This document shows, one piece after another, positions 17,085-25,109 of a stretch of DNA of 64,000 bases; positions within the stretch are counted from its first letter, which is position 1; each line of letters begins with the position of its first letter. Source of the DNA: Clostridium lacusfryxellense (GTDB taxonomy: Bacteria > Bacillota > Clostridia > Clostridiales > Clostridiaceae). Location: the NCBI RefSeq assembly GCF_018861735.1, contig NZ_JAHLEB010000009.1, positions 1-64,000 of the forward strand, read 5' to 3'. The notes under the pieces were generated by a model. The model was given only the letters and a program-made list of their open reading frames with translations. It had not been told where the DNA came from and did no database searches. A program made the translations under genes and the position numbers.

Positions 17085-17744
17085 TTGAAAAAAGGATTAG
17101 TAGATGTTGACTGGTTAAACATTAGTGATTATACACATGAGGAAATATCTTATTTCTTATTTTTAGAGGGAAAACCAATGGAAGCAATATGTAAAATTAG
17201 AAATTTAGATAACTCCATTGTGCAAAAACATATCATAGATGGTAAAATAAAATATAGATTTTTAGTTCATAGCAATGATACCGATGAACTTTTTAAACAA
17301 ATCGTTAAAGCTGGAAAAGAAGATAAAATTCACTTTTTGAATTCAATTCAAGATGATAATAAATATAGATTAACCGAGCTTATAAAAACTAGTTATGTGG
17401 AGATGCACCCTAAAGACAAAGAGGCTGCAGTATGGATAATAGGAGAATTAAAAGAAATGTCTTGCTTAAATATTTTAATTAAGGCATCTGTTCATAAATA
17501 CATAAATGTACGTAGAATGGCGGTTTCTGCTATGGGTAAAATGGGAGATATGAGAGCAGAGGCGGCACTAATTAGAGCACTTGGGGATGAAAATCCCCAA
17601 GTAATAACATATGCAATAAAATCTTTAGGTAAAATAAAAAGTGAAAAAGCAATTACAAAAATAAAAAATTTATATGATAACACTGACAAAAAATATATAA
17701 GTGATGCTGCGCAAAGTTTTTTATTGCTAATGGAGCAAATATAG
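17085..17744 (+). CDS. HEAT-repeat protein
   Basis: 219 residues, soluble. Residues ~100-215 contain HEAT (PBS-lyase-type) helical repeats, best seen in VRRMAVSAMGKMGDMRAEAALIRAL and the following ALGDENPQVITYAIKSLGKIKSE stretch (each read in parts). The N-terminal half is unassigned. These repeats normally bind other proteins. It starts at TTG 17085 behind AAGGAGAG and precedes the YigZ-family gene by 45 bases with no terminator, so they are probably co-transcribed. Confidence 0.78.
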   Translation: MKKGLVDVDWLNISDYTHEEISYFLFLEGKPMEAICKIRNLDNSIVQKHIIDGKIKYRFLVHSNDTDELFKQIVKAGKEDKIHFLNSIQDDNKYRLTELIKTSYVEMHPKDKEAAVWIIGELKEMSCLNILIKASVHKYINVRRMAVSAMGKMGDMRAEAALIRALGDENPQVITYAIKSLGKIKSEKAITKIKNLYDNTDKKYISDAAQSFLLLMEQI

Positions 17745-17789
17745 ACAAAAATTAAATATAGAATATTTGGTAGCAATAGGAGAATTTAA

Positions 17790-18455
17790 ATGAGTTATTT
17801 TACTATAAAAGATGAATCAATCGCTGAATTCAAAGAGAAAAAATCTATTTTTATTGGACATGGGAAAAGAGTTGAAAGTGAAGATGAAGCTAAGGAATTT
17901 ATTAGTCTTGTTAAAAGTAAACATAAACAGGCAAGGCACAATGTTTATGCCTATATAATTGGTGCCAATAGAGAAGTTCAAAGATATAGTGATGATGGTG
18001 AACCTCAAGGCACAGGTGGGATACCCATGCTTGAGGTCTTAAAAAAAAGTGATATAACAGATGTAGCTGTTGTGGTAACAAGATATTTCGGAGGAATTCT
18101 TTTAGGGACTGGCGGTCTTGCAAGGGCATATTCAAAAGGTGCCTCTCTAGCTATTAAAGAGGCCGGTATAGTTGAAAAGGTTGAAGGCATTTTAATTGAA
18201 ATAATTATAGAATATGATTTACTAGGAAAGCTACAACATGTCTGTGCTAAAGAAAATTTTTATATAGAAGACGTTGAGTATACTGAAAAAGTAAGAATTA
18301 AAATATTATGTGAATTTAGCAAACTACAGAAATTGAAGTCTCAAGTTACTGAGATCACTTCAGGGAAAGCCTTATTCGAAGAAGCAGATATAAAAATGTA
18401 CTTTAAATTAGAATATAGATTATATGATGATGAAATTATAAACTCTGTTCTTTAG
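17790..18455 (+). CDS. YigZ/IMPACT family protein (YvyE-like)
   Basis: 221 residues, the usual length. The N-terminal UPF0029 domain has the family motifs ARHNVYAYIIG, YSDDGEPQGTGGIPMLEVL and TRYFGGILLGTGGLARAY. The C-terminal ~70 residues match the ferredoxin-like second domain. The eukaryotic homologue IMPACT acts in translational control via GCN1/GCN2; the bacterial role is unresolved. No signal peptide. Confidence 0.93.
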   Translation: MSYFTIKDESIAEFKEKKSIFIGHGKRVESEDEAKEFISLVKSKHKQARHNVYAYIIGANREVQRYSDDGEPQGTGGIPMLEVLKKSDITDVAVVVTRYFGGILLGTGGLARAYSKGASLAIKEAGIVEKVEGILIEIIIEYDLLGKLQHVCAKENFYIEDVEYTEKVRIKILCEFSKLQKLKSQVTEITSGKALFEEADIKMYFKLEYRLYDDEIINSVL

Positions 18456-18493
18456 AATATAATAAGGTACGGTTATTTTTCATTTAATTTCAT

Positions 18494-18523
18494 TTGAAAA
18501 GTCTATTATTTATGTGATATAAT
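18494..18523 (+). promoter_or_regulatory. Sigma-A promoter upstream of the YebC-family gene
   Basis: TTGAAA (18494-18499), 18 bases, TATAAT (18518-18523) preceded by TGA, giving an extended -10. The leader is about 95 bases. Confidence 0.65.
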
Positions 18524-18625
18524 GGCAAAGTAATGTACTTATAACTAATCATAGAAGTATTGCTATATATTATGGTTTGCTAGAAATATCTAACATATAA
18601 AATAATTAGTTGAGGGGGATTTTAA

Positions 18626-19366
18626 ATGTCAGGACATTCAAAATGGCACAACATACAACAGAAAAAAGGTAAAATTGATGTTATAAGAGGTAAAGTTTTT
18701 ACAAAATTAGGCAAAGAAATAATAATGGCAGCTAAAAATGGTGGATCTAAATTAGAAATTAATTCTCATCTAAGAGATGTAGTTGCAAAGGCTAAATATA
18801 ACAATATGCCACTAGACACAATAACAAGAGCAATTAAAAAAGGAGCAGGCGAACTCGAGGGTGTAAATTATGAAGAAATAGTTTATGAAGGATATGGGGC
18901 AGAAGGTGTTGCTATTGTAGTTGTTACACTAACAGATAAAAAAAATAGAAGTGTTGCTACAGTAAGGCATGCTTTTGATAGACATGCTGGGAATATGGGT
19001 GCCGCCGGATGTGTAAGCTGGATGTTTGCTAAAAAAGGACAAATTATTATAGAAAGAACAGATGGTATGGATGAAGACGTAATCATGATGGCTGCTCTCG
19101 AAGCAGGAGCCGAAGATTTTAACGCAGAAGAAGAAATGTTTGAAATTATAACCTCGGTAGAGACTTTTGGGCAAGTAAGGGAAGTTTTAGAGGAAACGGG
19201 ATATGAATTTGCGTCAGCAGAGCTTACAATGATTCCAGATAATATGATTCCTGTTAGCCTAGAAGGAGCTGGTAAAGTTCAGAGGCTTATAGATGCACTT
19301 GAAGATAATGAAGACGTTCAAGATGTGTATCACAATGCTGAGTACCCAGAGGAGTATATAGGATAA
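18626..19366 (+). CDS. YebC/PmpR family protein
   Basis: 246 residues, starting with the invariant SGHSKWHNIQQKKGKIDV and continuing with the family's three-domain layout at normal length. Long described as a transcriptional regulator; more recent work ties YebC proteins to translation of difficult stretches such as polyproline, so the older name should be used with care. SD GAGGGGG, ATG at 18626. Own promoter and terminator. Confidence 0.95.
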   Translation: MSGHSKWHNIQQKKGKIDVIRGKVFTKLGKEIIMAAKNGGSKLEINSHLRDVVAKAKYNNMPLDTITRAIKKGAGELEGVNYEEIVYEGYGAEGVAIVVVTLTDKKNRSVATVRHAFDRHAGNMGAAGCVSWMFAKKGQIIIERTDGMDEDVIMMAALEAGAEDFNAEEEMFEIITSVETFGQVREVLEETGYEFASAELTMIPDNMIPVSLEGAGKVQRLIDALEDNEDVQDVYHNAEYPEEYIG

Positions 19367-19410
19367 ATTTTAAGATCAATTAGTTTAGTAAACGTTTAAG
19401 ATGACTATTT

Positions 19411-19470
19411 TACCATTGTATTATATTGATTTTTTATTGATATAATACAATGGTATTTTAATTTTCTTCA
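19411..19470 (+). terminator. Terminator after the YebC-family gene
   Basis: Perfect 16-bp arms 19411-19426 and 19440-19455 with a 13-nt loop and T-rich tail. Confidence 0.85.
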
Positions 19471-19502
19471 TACTTTATCTTTAGTTCTAGGAGATTTTAC
19501 CT

Positions 19503-19531
19503 TTGCTAGACTATTAGGTTTAAGGTATAAT
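19503..19531 (+). promoter_or_regulatory. Sigma-A promoter of the small membrane protein gene
   Basis: TTGCTA (19503-19508), exactly 17 bases, TATAAT (19526-19531), 23 bases before the ATG. Confidence 0.75.
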
Positions 19532-19554
19532 GCTATAAGAATGGAGGTGCTTTT

Positions 19555-19803
19555 ATGAATGTTGATTTTTCTAATATAAATATGAATACTATAATTATGT
19601 TTGCATTAGCTATATTACTTGCTTATCTTGGCATTAAAGTATTTAAAATGATTGGAAGTATATTAAGCATAGTACTTGGTATATTCCTTATAATATATGT
19701 GCTTGAACAAATAGGTATAACGATACCCGTATTAACGGATATTCTTTCTTATATTCTATTAATGTTTACTTTGATTGTTGATAATGTGAAACAATTATTT
19801 TAA
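19555..19803 (+). CDS. Small membrane protein, unknown function
   Basis: 82 residues with two or three hydrophobic segments (about 10-32, 33-52 and 57-76) and short polar ends; no motif or cysteine. GGAGG at 19543-19547, a consensus promoter and a clear terminator make it a real single-gene unit. Not recognised; the layout suggests a tightly packed helical membrane protein. Confidence 0.75.
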   Translation: MNVDFSNINMNTIIMFALAILLAYLGIKVFKMIGSILSIVLGIFLIIYVLEQIGITIPVLTDILSYILLMFTLIVDNVKQLF

Positions 19804-19860
19804 TGAATAATAAAAATATGACCAAGCTAATGCGTTAGACAATTTTCCTAATAGTAAAAA

Positions 19861-19900
19861 TAAAAAAAGTTCAATTATACTGAACTTTTTTATTTTTTTT
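19861..19900 (+). terminator. Terminator after the small membrane protein gene
   Basis: AAAAAAGTTCA and TGAACTTTTTT (right arm from 19881) pair around a 7-nt loop, then a long T-run. Confidence 0.85.
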
Positions 19901-19947
19901 AATATAAGGATGACATTTGTATAGCTAAGATAGCTTATGATTGCATT

Positions 19948-20005
19948 AAAAATAACTATGCAATAATGCAACGTGTTGCATTATTGCATAGTTATTTTTT
20001 TAACA
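19948..20005. repeat. 25-bp perfect hairpin containing two facing GTTGCA-NN-ATTGCA units
   Basis: Arms 19948-19972 and 19975-19999 are perfectly complementary with a 2-base centre, then a T-run. No gene ends just before it (a terminator already sits at 19861). Each arm carries GTTGCA-TT-ATTGCA, a unit that recurs at 20067. It may be a second terminator, an activator-binding site, or both. Confidence 0.7.
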
Positions 20006-20066
20006 AGAGAATCTATAGCTGTTAAGGGTTTAACAATGATAACGAATAAATATCTTTGTAATACAT

Positions 20067-20082
20067 GTTGCAAAATTGCAAT
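20067..20082 (+). promoter_or_regulatory. Third GTTGCA-NN-ATTGCA site, candidate enhancer element
   Basis: GTTGCAAAATTGCAAT matches the units at 19957-19972 (reverse) and 19975-19990. It lies about 50 bases before the -24 box of the sigma-54 promoter, a plausible position for a sigma-54 activator site. Confidence 0.4.
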
Positions 20083-20131
20083 ATTTTTTTTCACAACATT
20101 ATAATTCATTAGAAACAGTGAGTTTTAGATT

Positions 20132-20147
20132 TGGCATAACTTTTGCT
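20132..20147 (+). promoter_or_regulatory. Sigma-54 (-24/-12) promoter
   Basis: TGGCAT-AACTT-TTGCT fits the sigma-54 consensus TGGCAY-N5-TTGCW at every fixed position. The transcript would start near 20159 and carry a ~190-base leader into the transporter gene. No activator gene for sigma-54 is seen in this window. Confidence 0.8.
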
Positions 20148-20190
20148 AAGTCTATATTAGGGGGATATAACGCACAATACATAAATTAAA

Positions 20191-20274
20191 GCTAGATAAT
20201 TAAACACTAGTTATAAACAAAAAAAACAAATAGTTAACATCGCTAAAATGTGTTAAATACTTAACATATCTAGC
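20191..20274 (+). repeat. Nested inverted repeats in the transporter leader
   Basis: GCTAGATA (20191-20198) pairs with TATCTAGC (20267-20274). Inside lie AACACTAGTT and TGTTAA-ATAC-TTAACA. The SD is not part of the stems. It could be an RNA fold or a DNA operator. Confidence 0.4.
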
Positions 20275-20347
20275 AATTATATAACATACTATATTATTAT
20301 GTTTATTGCAATCAAAATCTACATATCTAATAGAGGAGGCATAAAAA

Positions 20348-21613
20348 ATGAAATTTGACTTAATCGCATTTTTAACAAATCCATTTGTTCCAATGTTTTT
20401 AGCGACACTTACAGGATTATTATTAGGAAAGGTTAGAATTGGGAAATTCAATCTTGGACAATCGGGAGGATTATTTACTGGAATATTCTTTGGGTGGTTG
20501 CTCTATTCTAAATACTGCGTACCGTTTATGTTAGATCCTAATGATCCAAAAAAAGGTTTAATTGCAGATGCTCCCAAATATGCTATGAATTATTTTACTA
20601 ATGGAGTAATTAGTAACACTCTTTTTACATTCACACTGATACTATTCATTGCTTCAGTTGGATTGCTTGCAGCAAAAGATTTAGGTAAGATTATCAGGAA
20701 ATATGGCGCACGATTTATTTTTTTAGGAGCTGCTATTACTGGTACAGGAGCATTAATGACTTATATTGCTACACTTATATTTACAGGACAAAACAATTTC
20801 GCAGTTGCAGGTGTTTATACAGGAGCTTTAACAAGTTCACCAGCACTAGCAGCCGCTTTAGAATCAACGGCTAAGTATGGCGTTGTAGCACAAGCACAAG
20901 TTGGTCTTGGACATGCTATTGGATATGCACCAGGTGTTTTAGTAGTAATTATTGCAATGAATTTTTTTCCTGTAATATTTAAAATGGATGTAGAAAAGGA
21001 AAAACAGAGATTTAAGTTAGAAATGAAATCGTTAACTGAAAAAGATGGTAAAGATAAAGATATTAAAGAAGTAGGGATGGATATTGTTTCATTTCTTGTA
21101 GTCTGTTTAGTTGGATATTTTGTTGGTTCAATAAACATATATATCCCATTTATTAAATGGTTTAGTTTGGGATCAACTGGTGGAGTACTTATAATGTCAT
21201 TATGGCTTGGTCATATTGGTAAAATAGGACCTCTAACATTTAGAATGAATAATGAGGTGCTTTCGGCAATAAGAGATTTATCTCTTTCATTATTCCTAGC
21301 TATAGTAGGTTTGCAATATGGATATGAAACTGTAGCAGCGCTTGGCGGAAGTGGTGCAGAACTTGCCCTAATTTCTTTTGGAGCTGGTCTAATTGCATTA
21401 TCTGTAGGATTCGTTATAGCTAGATATATATTTAAAATGAACTGGATTATTATTGCTGGTGCTATATGTGGAGGTATGACAAGTACACCTGGTCTTGGAG
21501 CTGCAATTGATGCAACTCAGACTGATGAAGTTGCTGCGGGGTATGGAGCAACCTATCCTTTTGGTCTCTTGTTCACAGTAATATTTGTAATAATACTTCA
21601 TATGGTGACATAA
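20348..21613 (+). CDS. AspT/YidE/YbjL-type transporter (putative anion:anion antiporter family)
   Basis: 421 residues with 10-12 membrane segments in two repeated halves. Each half has the family signature: GALTSSPALAAALEST near residue 158 and GGMTSTPGLGAAIDATQT near residue 378. AspT exchanges aspartate for alanine; YidE and YbjL relatives have mostly unknown substrates. It lacks the RCK/TrkA_C domains that sit between the halves in YidE and AspT, having only a charged loop of about 40 residues. A GAGGAGG SD precedes the ATG. A sigma-54 promoter upstream points to substrate-induced expression through a dedicated activator. A terminator follows. Confidence 0.85.
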   Translation: MKFDLIAFLTNPFVPMFLATLTGLLLGKVRIGKFNLGQSGGLFTGIFFGWLLYSKYCVPFMLDPNDPKKGLIADAPKYAMNYFTNGVISNTLFTFTLILFIASVGLLAAKDLGKIIRKYGARFIFLGAAITGTGALMTYIATLIFTGQNNFAVAGVYTGALTSSPALAAALESTAKYGVVAQAQVGLGHAIGYAPGVLVVIIAMNFFPVIFKMDVEKEKQRFKLEMKSLTEKDGKDKDIKEVGMDIVSFLVVCLVGYFVGSINIYIPFIKWFSLGSTGGVLIMSLWLGHIGKIGPLTFRMNNEVLSAIRDLSLSLFLAIVGLQYGYETVAALGGSGAELALISFGAGLIALSVGFVIARYIFKMNWIIIAGAICGGMTSTPGLGAAIDATQTDEVAAGYGATYPFGLLFTVIFVIILHMVT

Positions 21614-21647
21614 ATTATACAAATCATTGAGCAAAACTATAAAAACC

Positions 21648-21700
21648 GAGGAGTATCAAAATGGATATTAATATCCATTTTGGTACTCCTCATTTTAATT
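21648..21700 (+). terminator. Terminator after the transporter
   Basis: Arms 21648-21669 and 21670-21691 form a 22-bp palindrome with one G-T pair; T-rich tail. Confidence 0.85.
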
Positions 21701-21761
21701 TGTATAAGTGAATAAATCTATATGATTTAATCATATATTATAAAAACAAAAAATAAATGAA

Positions 21762-21796
21762 GAATAATAACACCAGTGATTTATGTGTTATTATTC
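21762..21796 (-). terminator. Terminator of the Rrf2 gene
   Basis: Perfect 12-bp arms 21762-21773 and 21785-21796, followed on the minus strand by a T-rich run. It lies 5 bases after the rrf2 stop codon. Confidence 0.75.
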
Positions 21797-21801
21797 CTCA
21801 T

Positions 21802-22248
21802 TTATATTATAAAATCCAAAGTATATTCTGTATTAAGACTATTATATTTTTCTACAAGATCTTGGAGTGTTACTGAATCCATAACTTTATTAATTTGTTC
21901 ATTAACCTCTTGCCATACAAGAGTGTTTATACAAACTTTTATGGTTTTATCAATTCCTAAGGAACCATCATCGTCTCCTGCAATATTTAAATCTCCTTCA
22001 AGAATTCTTAAAACTTCACCTACTGTGATTTTTGAGGCTTCTTTAGAAAGTGTATAACCGCCTTGTGAACCTCTCGCACTTTTTACAAGTTTTGCTTTTC
22101 TAAGTATTGAAAAAACTTGCTCTAGATAATTTTCTGAAATTGACTGTCTTTCAGCGATAATCTTTAGGGGTATATAATCTCCAAATGAATTCACAGCGAT
22201 ATCAACCATTGCTCTTAAACCGTATCTTCCTTTAGTAGAAATATTCAT
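21802..22248 (-). CDS. Rrf2 family transcriptional regulator
   Basis: 148 residues: winged helix (MNISTKGRYGLRAMVDIA start, SISENYLEQVFSILRKAKLVKSARG as recognition region, read in parts), then the Rrf2 dimerisation helix. IscR-type members carry three clustered cysteines for an Fe-S cluster. Here the equivalent stretch (residues ~92-115) has only one cysteine, so it is probably clusterless, like the cysteine-metabolism regulator CymR. In many clostridia an Rrf2 gene precedes iscS/nifU; here no such gene follows, so the target is unknown. A GTCAAC-N9-GTTGAC repeat upstream could be its own operator. Confidence 0.88.
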   Translation of the reverse strand: MNISTKGRYGLRAMVDIAVNSFGDYIPLKIIAERQSISENYLEQVFSILRKAKLVKSARGSQGGYTLSKEASKITVGEVLRILEGDLNIAGDDDGSLGIDKTIKVCINTLVWQEVNEQINKVMDSVTLQDLVEKYNSLNTEYTLDFII

Positions 22249-22345
22249 GTTCAGTTAATTCTCCTTATTAATATTAAGATATACATATAATGCATAAAAA
22301 AATATTTATTCATCAAATTAAATGATACTATACTGATAAGAATAA

Positions 22346-22366
22346 GTCAACTTAACAATAGTTGAC
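22346..22366. promoter_or_regulatory. Inverted repeat upstream of the Rrf2 gene
   Basis: GTCAAC (22346-22351) and GTTGAC (22361-22366), 9 bases apart and about 100 bases before the gene. The minus-strand TTGACT of this repeat could double as a -35 box. A second repeat, TAACTAA/TTAGTTA, lies at 22381-22401. Confidence 0.35.
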
Positions 22367-22424
22367 CAAAGGTATAGCAGTAACTAAGCTATGATTAGTT
22401 ACTAAGATATGATCAAAAGTGAGA

Positions 22425-22724
22425 TTATATGTTTTCAAATTCATTTAATGTTTTCAATTTATTTTCAACTTTTGTTTTTTCACCCCTAATATTATCTAAC
22501 TGCTGCAATAATTTTTTATTCTCTACTTTAATAGTTTTAGTTGAATTATGTGAGAGCCCGCTCTCTGCAAGTTCTAATGTATACTGTATTTCTTGTTCAA
22601 GTTTACTTTTATAGGTTTCCTCGAACTCTTTTTCCACCTCGGTTAATTCCTCATTTAAACTTGTTTTCATACTGTCGATAACTTGCCTAGTTACTTCTGA
22701 CTTAATTTGTTCTTCAGTTTTCAT
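22425..22724 (-). CDS. Small coiled-coil protein, unknown function
   Basis: 99 residues, almost wholly charged coiled coil (Glu/Lys-rich with leucine heptads), with no signal peptide, membrane segment or cysteine. AAGGAG lies 11 bases before the ATG. It is downstream of the amidase-domain gene on the same strand with a 40-base gap, so it may be the last gene of that unit. Not recognised. Confidence 0.65.
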   Translation of the reverse strand: MKTEEQIKSEVTRQVIDSMKTSLNEELTEVEKEFEETYKSKLEQEIQYTLELAESGLSHNSTKTIKVENKKLLQQLDNIRGEKTKVENKLKTLNEFENI

Positions 22725-22764
22725 ATAACATTCATCTCCTTATAATCTATGTTTTATTTTTATA

Positions 22765-23880
22765 CTAATAATTGACTCTAACTAACCAAAATTTAATATT
22801 TTTGTCGCTCCATCCAAGATCCCATGGTACTTTATTCCTATCTGAATTATGGCAGGTAACTAAAGAATAACCTTTTGAATCAGCTCCTGTAACTACAGAA
22901 ATATGGGTGATATCTTTTTTCTTTTCATATGCTACGAAATCACCAGGTAATAACTTATAACTTGCTTTATATACCTTTTCATAACTACCGTAAGCAATTA
23001 CTGTTGCCCTACCACTATATATCATATATTTTTTAAAACCATCTGCATTGAGCCAAGAACCTGTTGCTCCATTTTTATCATAACTCCAAGCACGATTTTT
23101 TTTGAATCTACCACTCTCAAAAAGAATTTGTGATGCGAAATTGGCGCAATCTCCACCTTCAGGATTATAGTTTCTATATTTTTTATTATATTTATACTCA
23201 TATTTACCTAAACTTGCAGCACCGCAATATTCTTGCGCATATTCTATAGATTTTAATCTTTTACTATCTATTGTAGAAAAATCACGAGCGTTTTGAGCTA
23301 ATATATAATCTTTAATTGAGGATGCTTTTATATTACCAAGATCTAAAGAATTTGCAAAAGGATCTTTATACCATTCTTTAGAAATTACCCATGAACCATT
23401 CTTGCTCATTAGTTGTAAGTTATGATACGTTCCTATTTTTGAAGTGTTTTCAACTCCAGGTTGATTTTCATATATATACTTATATTCTGTGGATGAAAGC
23501 AAATAAACTGAAAAACTATCATTACTACCTTTGATTCTTTTAATTATTACAGTTGGTATAATTTCAGTGAATCTTACACCTTGCTTTTCTGCCCAATTAT
23601 TAATATAATCCATTTTCTTTTTTTCATATTCATATGCCCATGTTCCATATTTTGTGTCCATATTATAAAGTGATTGTATCAATTTTAAGTCCCCACTAAG
23701 AATAGCTTTATTTCTTCTTTGAAAAATTTGTTCAATGTAAGTGGTAACTTGCTTTTTTTCATCATCCGTAGCGGCATTTGCGTAACTAGTAACAAAAACC
23801 TGTAATAGTAGAAGAAATATTATAAATATAAATAATTTAAGTTTATACGATTGTAATCCTTTTATTTTATAAATATGCAT
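22765..23880 (-). CDS. Secreted amidase-domain protein (Amidase_6 type)
   Basis: 371 residues. An N-terminal hydrophobic segment (about 14-34) is a signal peptide or anchor. Residues ~40-190 form an unassigned extracellular region. The C-terminal ~155 residues match the putative amidase domain found in spore and wall proteins, with GGDCANFASQIL (candidate catalytic cysteine) and DITHISVV (candidate histidine). Wall peptide cleavage is likely but unproven for the family. It starts 4 bases after the M15 peptidase stop, with AGGAG upstream, so the two are translationally close. Confidence 0.83.
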   Translation of the reverse strand: MHIYKIKGLQSYKLKLFIFIIFLLLLQVFVTSYANAATDDEKKQVTTYIEQIFQRRNKAILSGDLKLIQSLYNMDTKYGTWAYEYEKKKMDYINNWAEKQGVRFTEIIPTVIIKRIKGSNDSFSVYLLSSTEYKYIYENQPGVENTSKIGTYHNLQLMSKNGSWVISKEWYKDPFANSLDLGNIKASSIKDYILAQNARDFSTIDSKRLKSIEYAQEYCGAASLGKYEYKYNKKYRNYNPEGGDCANFASQILFESGRFKKNRAWSYDKNGATGSWLNADGFKKYMIYSGRATVIAYGSYEKVYKASYKLLPGDFVAYEKKKDITHISVVTGADSKGYSLVTCHNSDRNKVPWDLGWSDKNIKFWLVRVNY

Positions 23881-23884
23881 AATA

Positions 23885-24823
23885 TTATACTCCTAATATT
23901 TTGTCGACTTTTTCTATAATCTTTTTTACATCATTTTGATCTGTAGGTGCACCTTCATACCAATGTTTTTTCGAATCTATAGAGTTTGCAAAGAAACGAG
24001 ATTTTAAAATTATTTCAGGTCTATATTCAAAATGCAAAATATCAAAGTGCGACCATTTTCCTCCCCACACAAAACCATATTTCTCAAAAATTTCTACAAG
24101 TTCATTAGAATATGAAGCTAGTCTTTTTTCACCTTCAGATTTAGAAGCCCATTTCCAATAATCTCTTTTATCACTTGCTAAATCTATAGCTATTCCATAG
24201 GCATGCGGACTTAATCTGTTTGTTCCTGAAATTAACCGGTAATTAAAGGTACCGCTGCAAGGGAAAAGACACTTTCTAACATTTGCATTGGATTGTGCAA
24301 GTGGAATTAATTGTTTCATAACTTCTTTCAGCGAAGTTGATGCATTACTACTATTATTAAATTGATAATTATTTGATCCAAAACTAACCCTTGATAGTTT
24401 TGATTCTATGACCTGTTTTGATGATCCATAAACTTCAGTTAATAATCCATATGATCTACAGCGACCAGGATCAAAATTATCTTTCATTAAAGTTTTGATT
24501 GGTGTAAGAGGATAAGTTTGTTCTAATGTATCTTGAAGATCTGGATTTGTAAGTTTATTTTCTGGAGTTTTATGTGTTTTATCATCATAGAGTAGTTTTT
24601 TACCAGATTTCAAAACTAGGTAAACGAATCCATTTTTTTTATCAATGTTTATAATATGTTCAGGATAAGCAATCATTAGGCATAGAATATCTTGCTTAAT
24701 AGTTACATTATATCTATTAATGTTTTGTTCAATCGGAAGAACTTCAGCGAGAGTTAATTCCGGCGTTAAGCATGTGTTGAAAATAAAACTAATAAGTAAC
24801 GTGGAAAAAAGCAATTTTTTCAT
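23885..24823 (-). CDS. Secreted M15-family peptidase (D-Ala-D-Ala carboxypeptidase/L-Ala-D-Glu type)
   Basis: 312 residues with a signal peptide (about 1-26). The C-terminal zinc peptidase domain shows SPHAYGIAIDLA (metal His and Asp), then WSHFDILHFEYRPE (catalytic and metal residues). The N-terminal ~120 residues are unassigned. Expected to trim peptidoglycan stem peptides outside the membrane. AAGGAGG precedes the ATG. First gene of a three-gene minus-strand set with the amidase-domain protein and a coiled-coil protein, and divergent from the histidine kinase. Confidence 0.88.
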   Translation of the reverse strand: MKKLLFSTLLISFIFNTCLTPELTLAEVLPIEQNINRYNVTIKQDILCLMIAYPEHIINIDKKNGFVYLVLKSGKKLLYDDKTHKTPENKLTNPDLQDTLEQTYPLTPIKTLMKDNFDPGRCRSYGLLTEVYGSSKQVIESKLSRVSFGSNNYQFNNSSNASTSLKEVMKQLIPLAQSNANVRKCLFPCSGTFNYRLISGTNRLSPHAYGIAIDLASDKRDYWKWASKSEGEKRLASYSNELVEIFEKYGFVWGGKWSHFDILHFEYRPEIILKSRFFANSIDSKKHWYEGAPTDQNDVKKIIEKVDKILGV

Positions 24824-25109
24824 TGTTTATTATCCTCCTTTTAAAAATGTCTTTACTTATTGAAAAATCGTGAAATATAGAAAGATTTATAAATTTTTAA
24901 TAATACTTATATATATATATTTGCCAATCTATTGTTATTATATGTGTGGATATATTAACAAGATTAGTGAATCTATTTCCATAAAAATAAAAATTATAAA
25001 TAAAAAACTTAATTAAAATTTTATTAATATTGAGAAAAATGTTATATTATGTGATAATTAATATATTCAAAGTGTTAAGCGGAATCATAAGGGGTAAAGG
25101 GGTGGTTGT

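Noticed and set aside
23885-24823. VanY vancomycin-resistance carboxypeptidase
   Set aside because: M15 domain is present, but no vanS/vanR/vanH/vanA-type gene is nearby, so a wall-turnover peptidase is the better reading.
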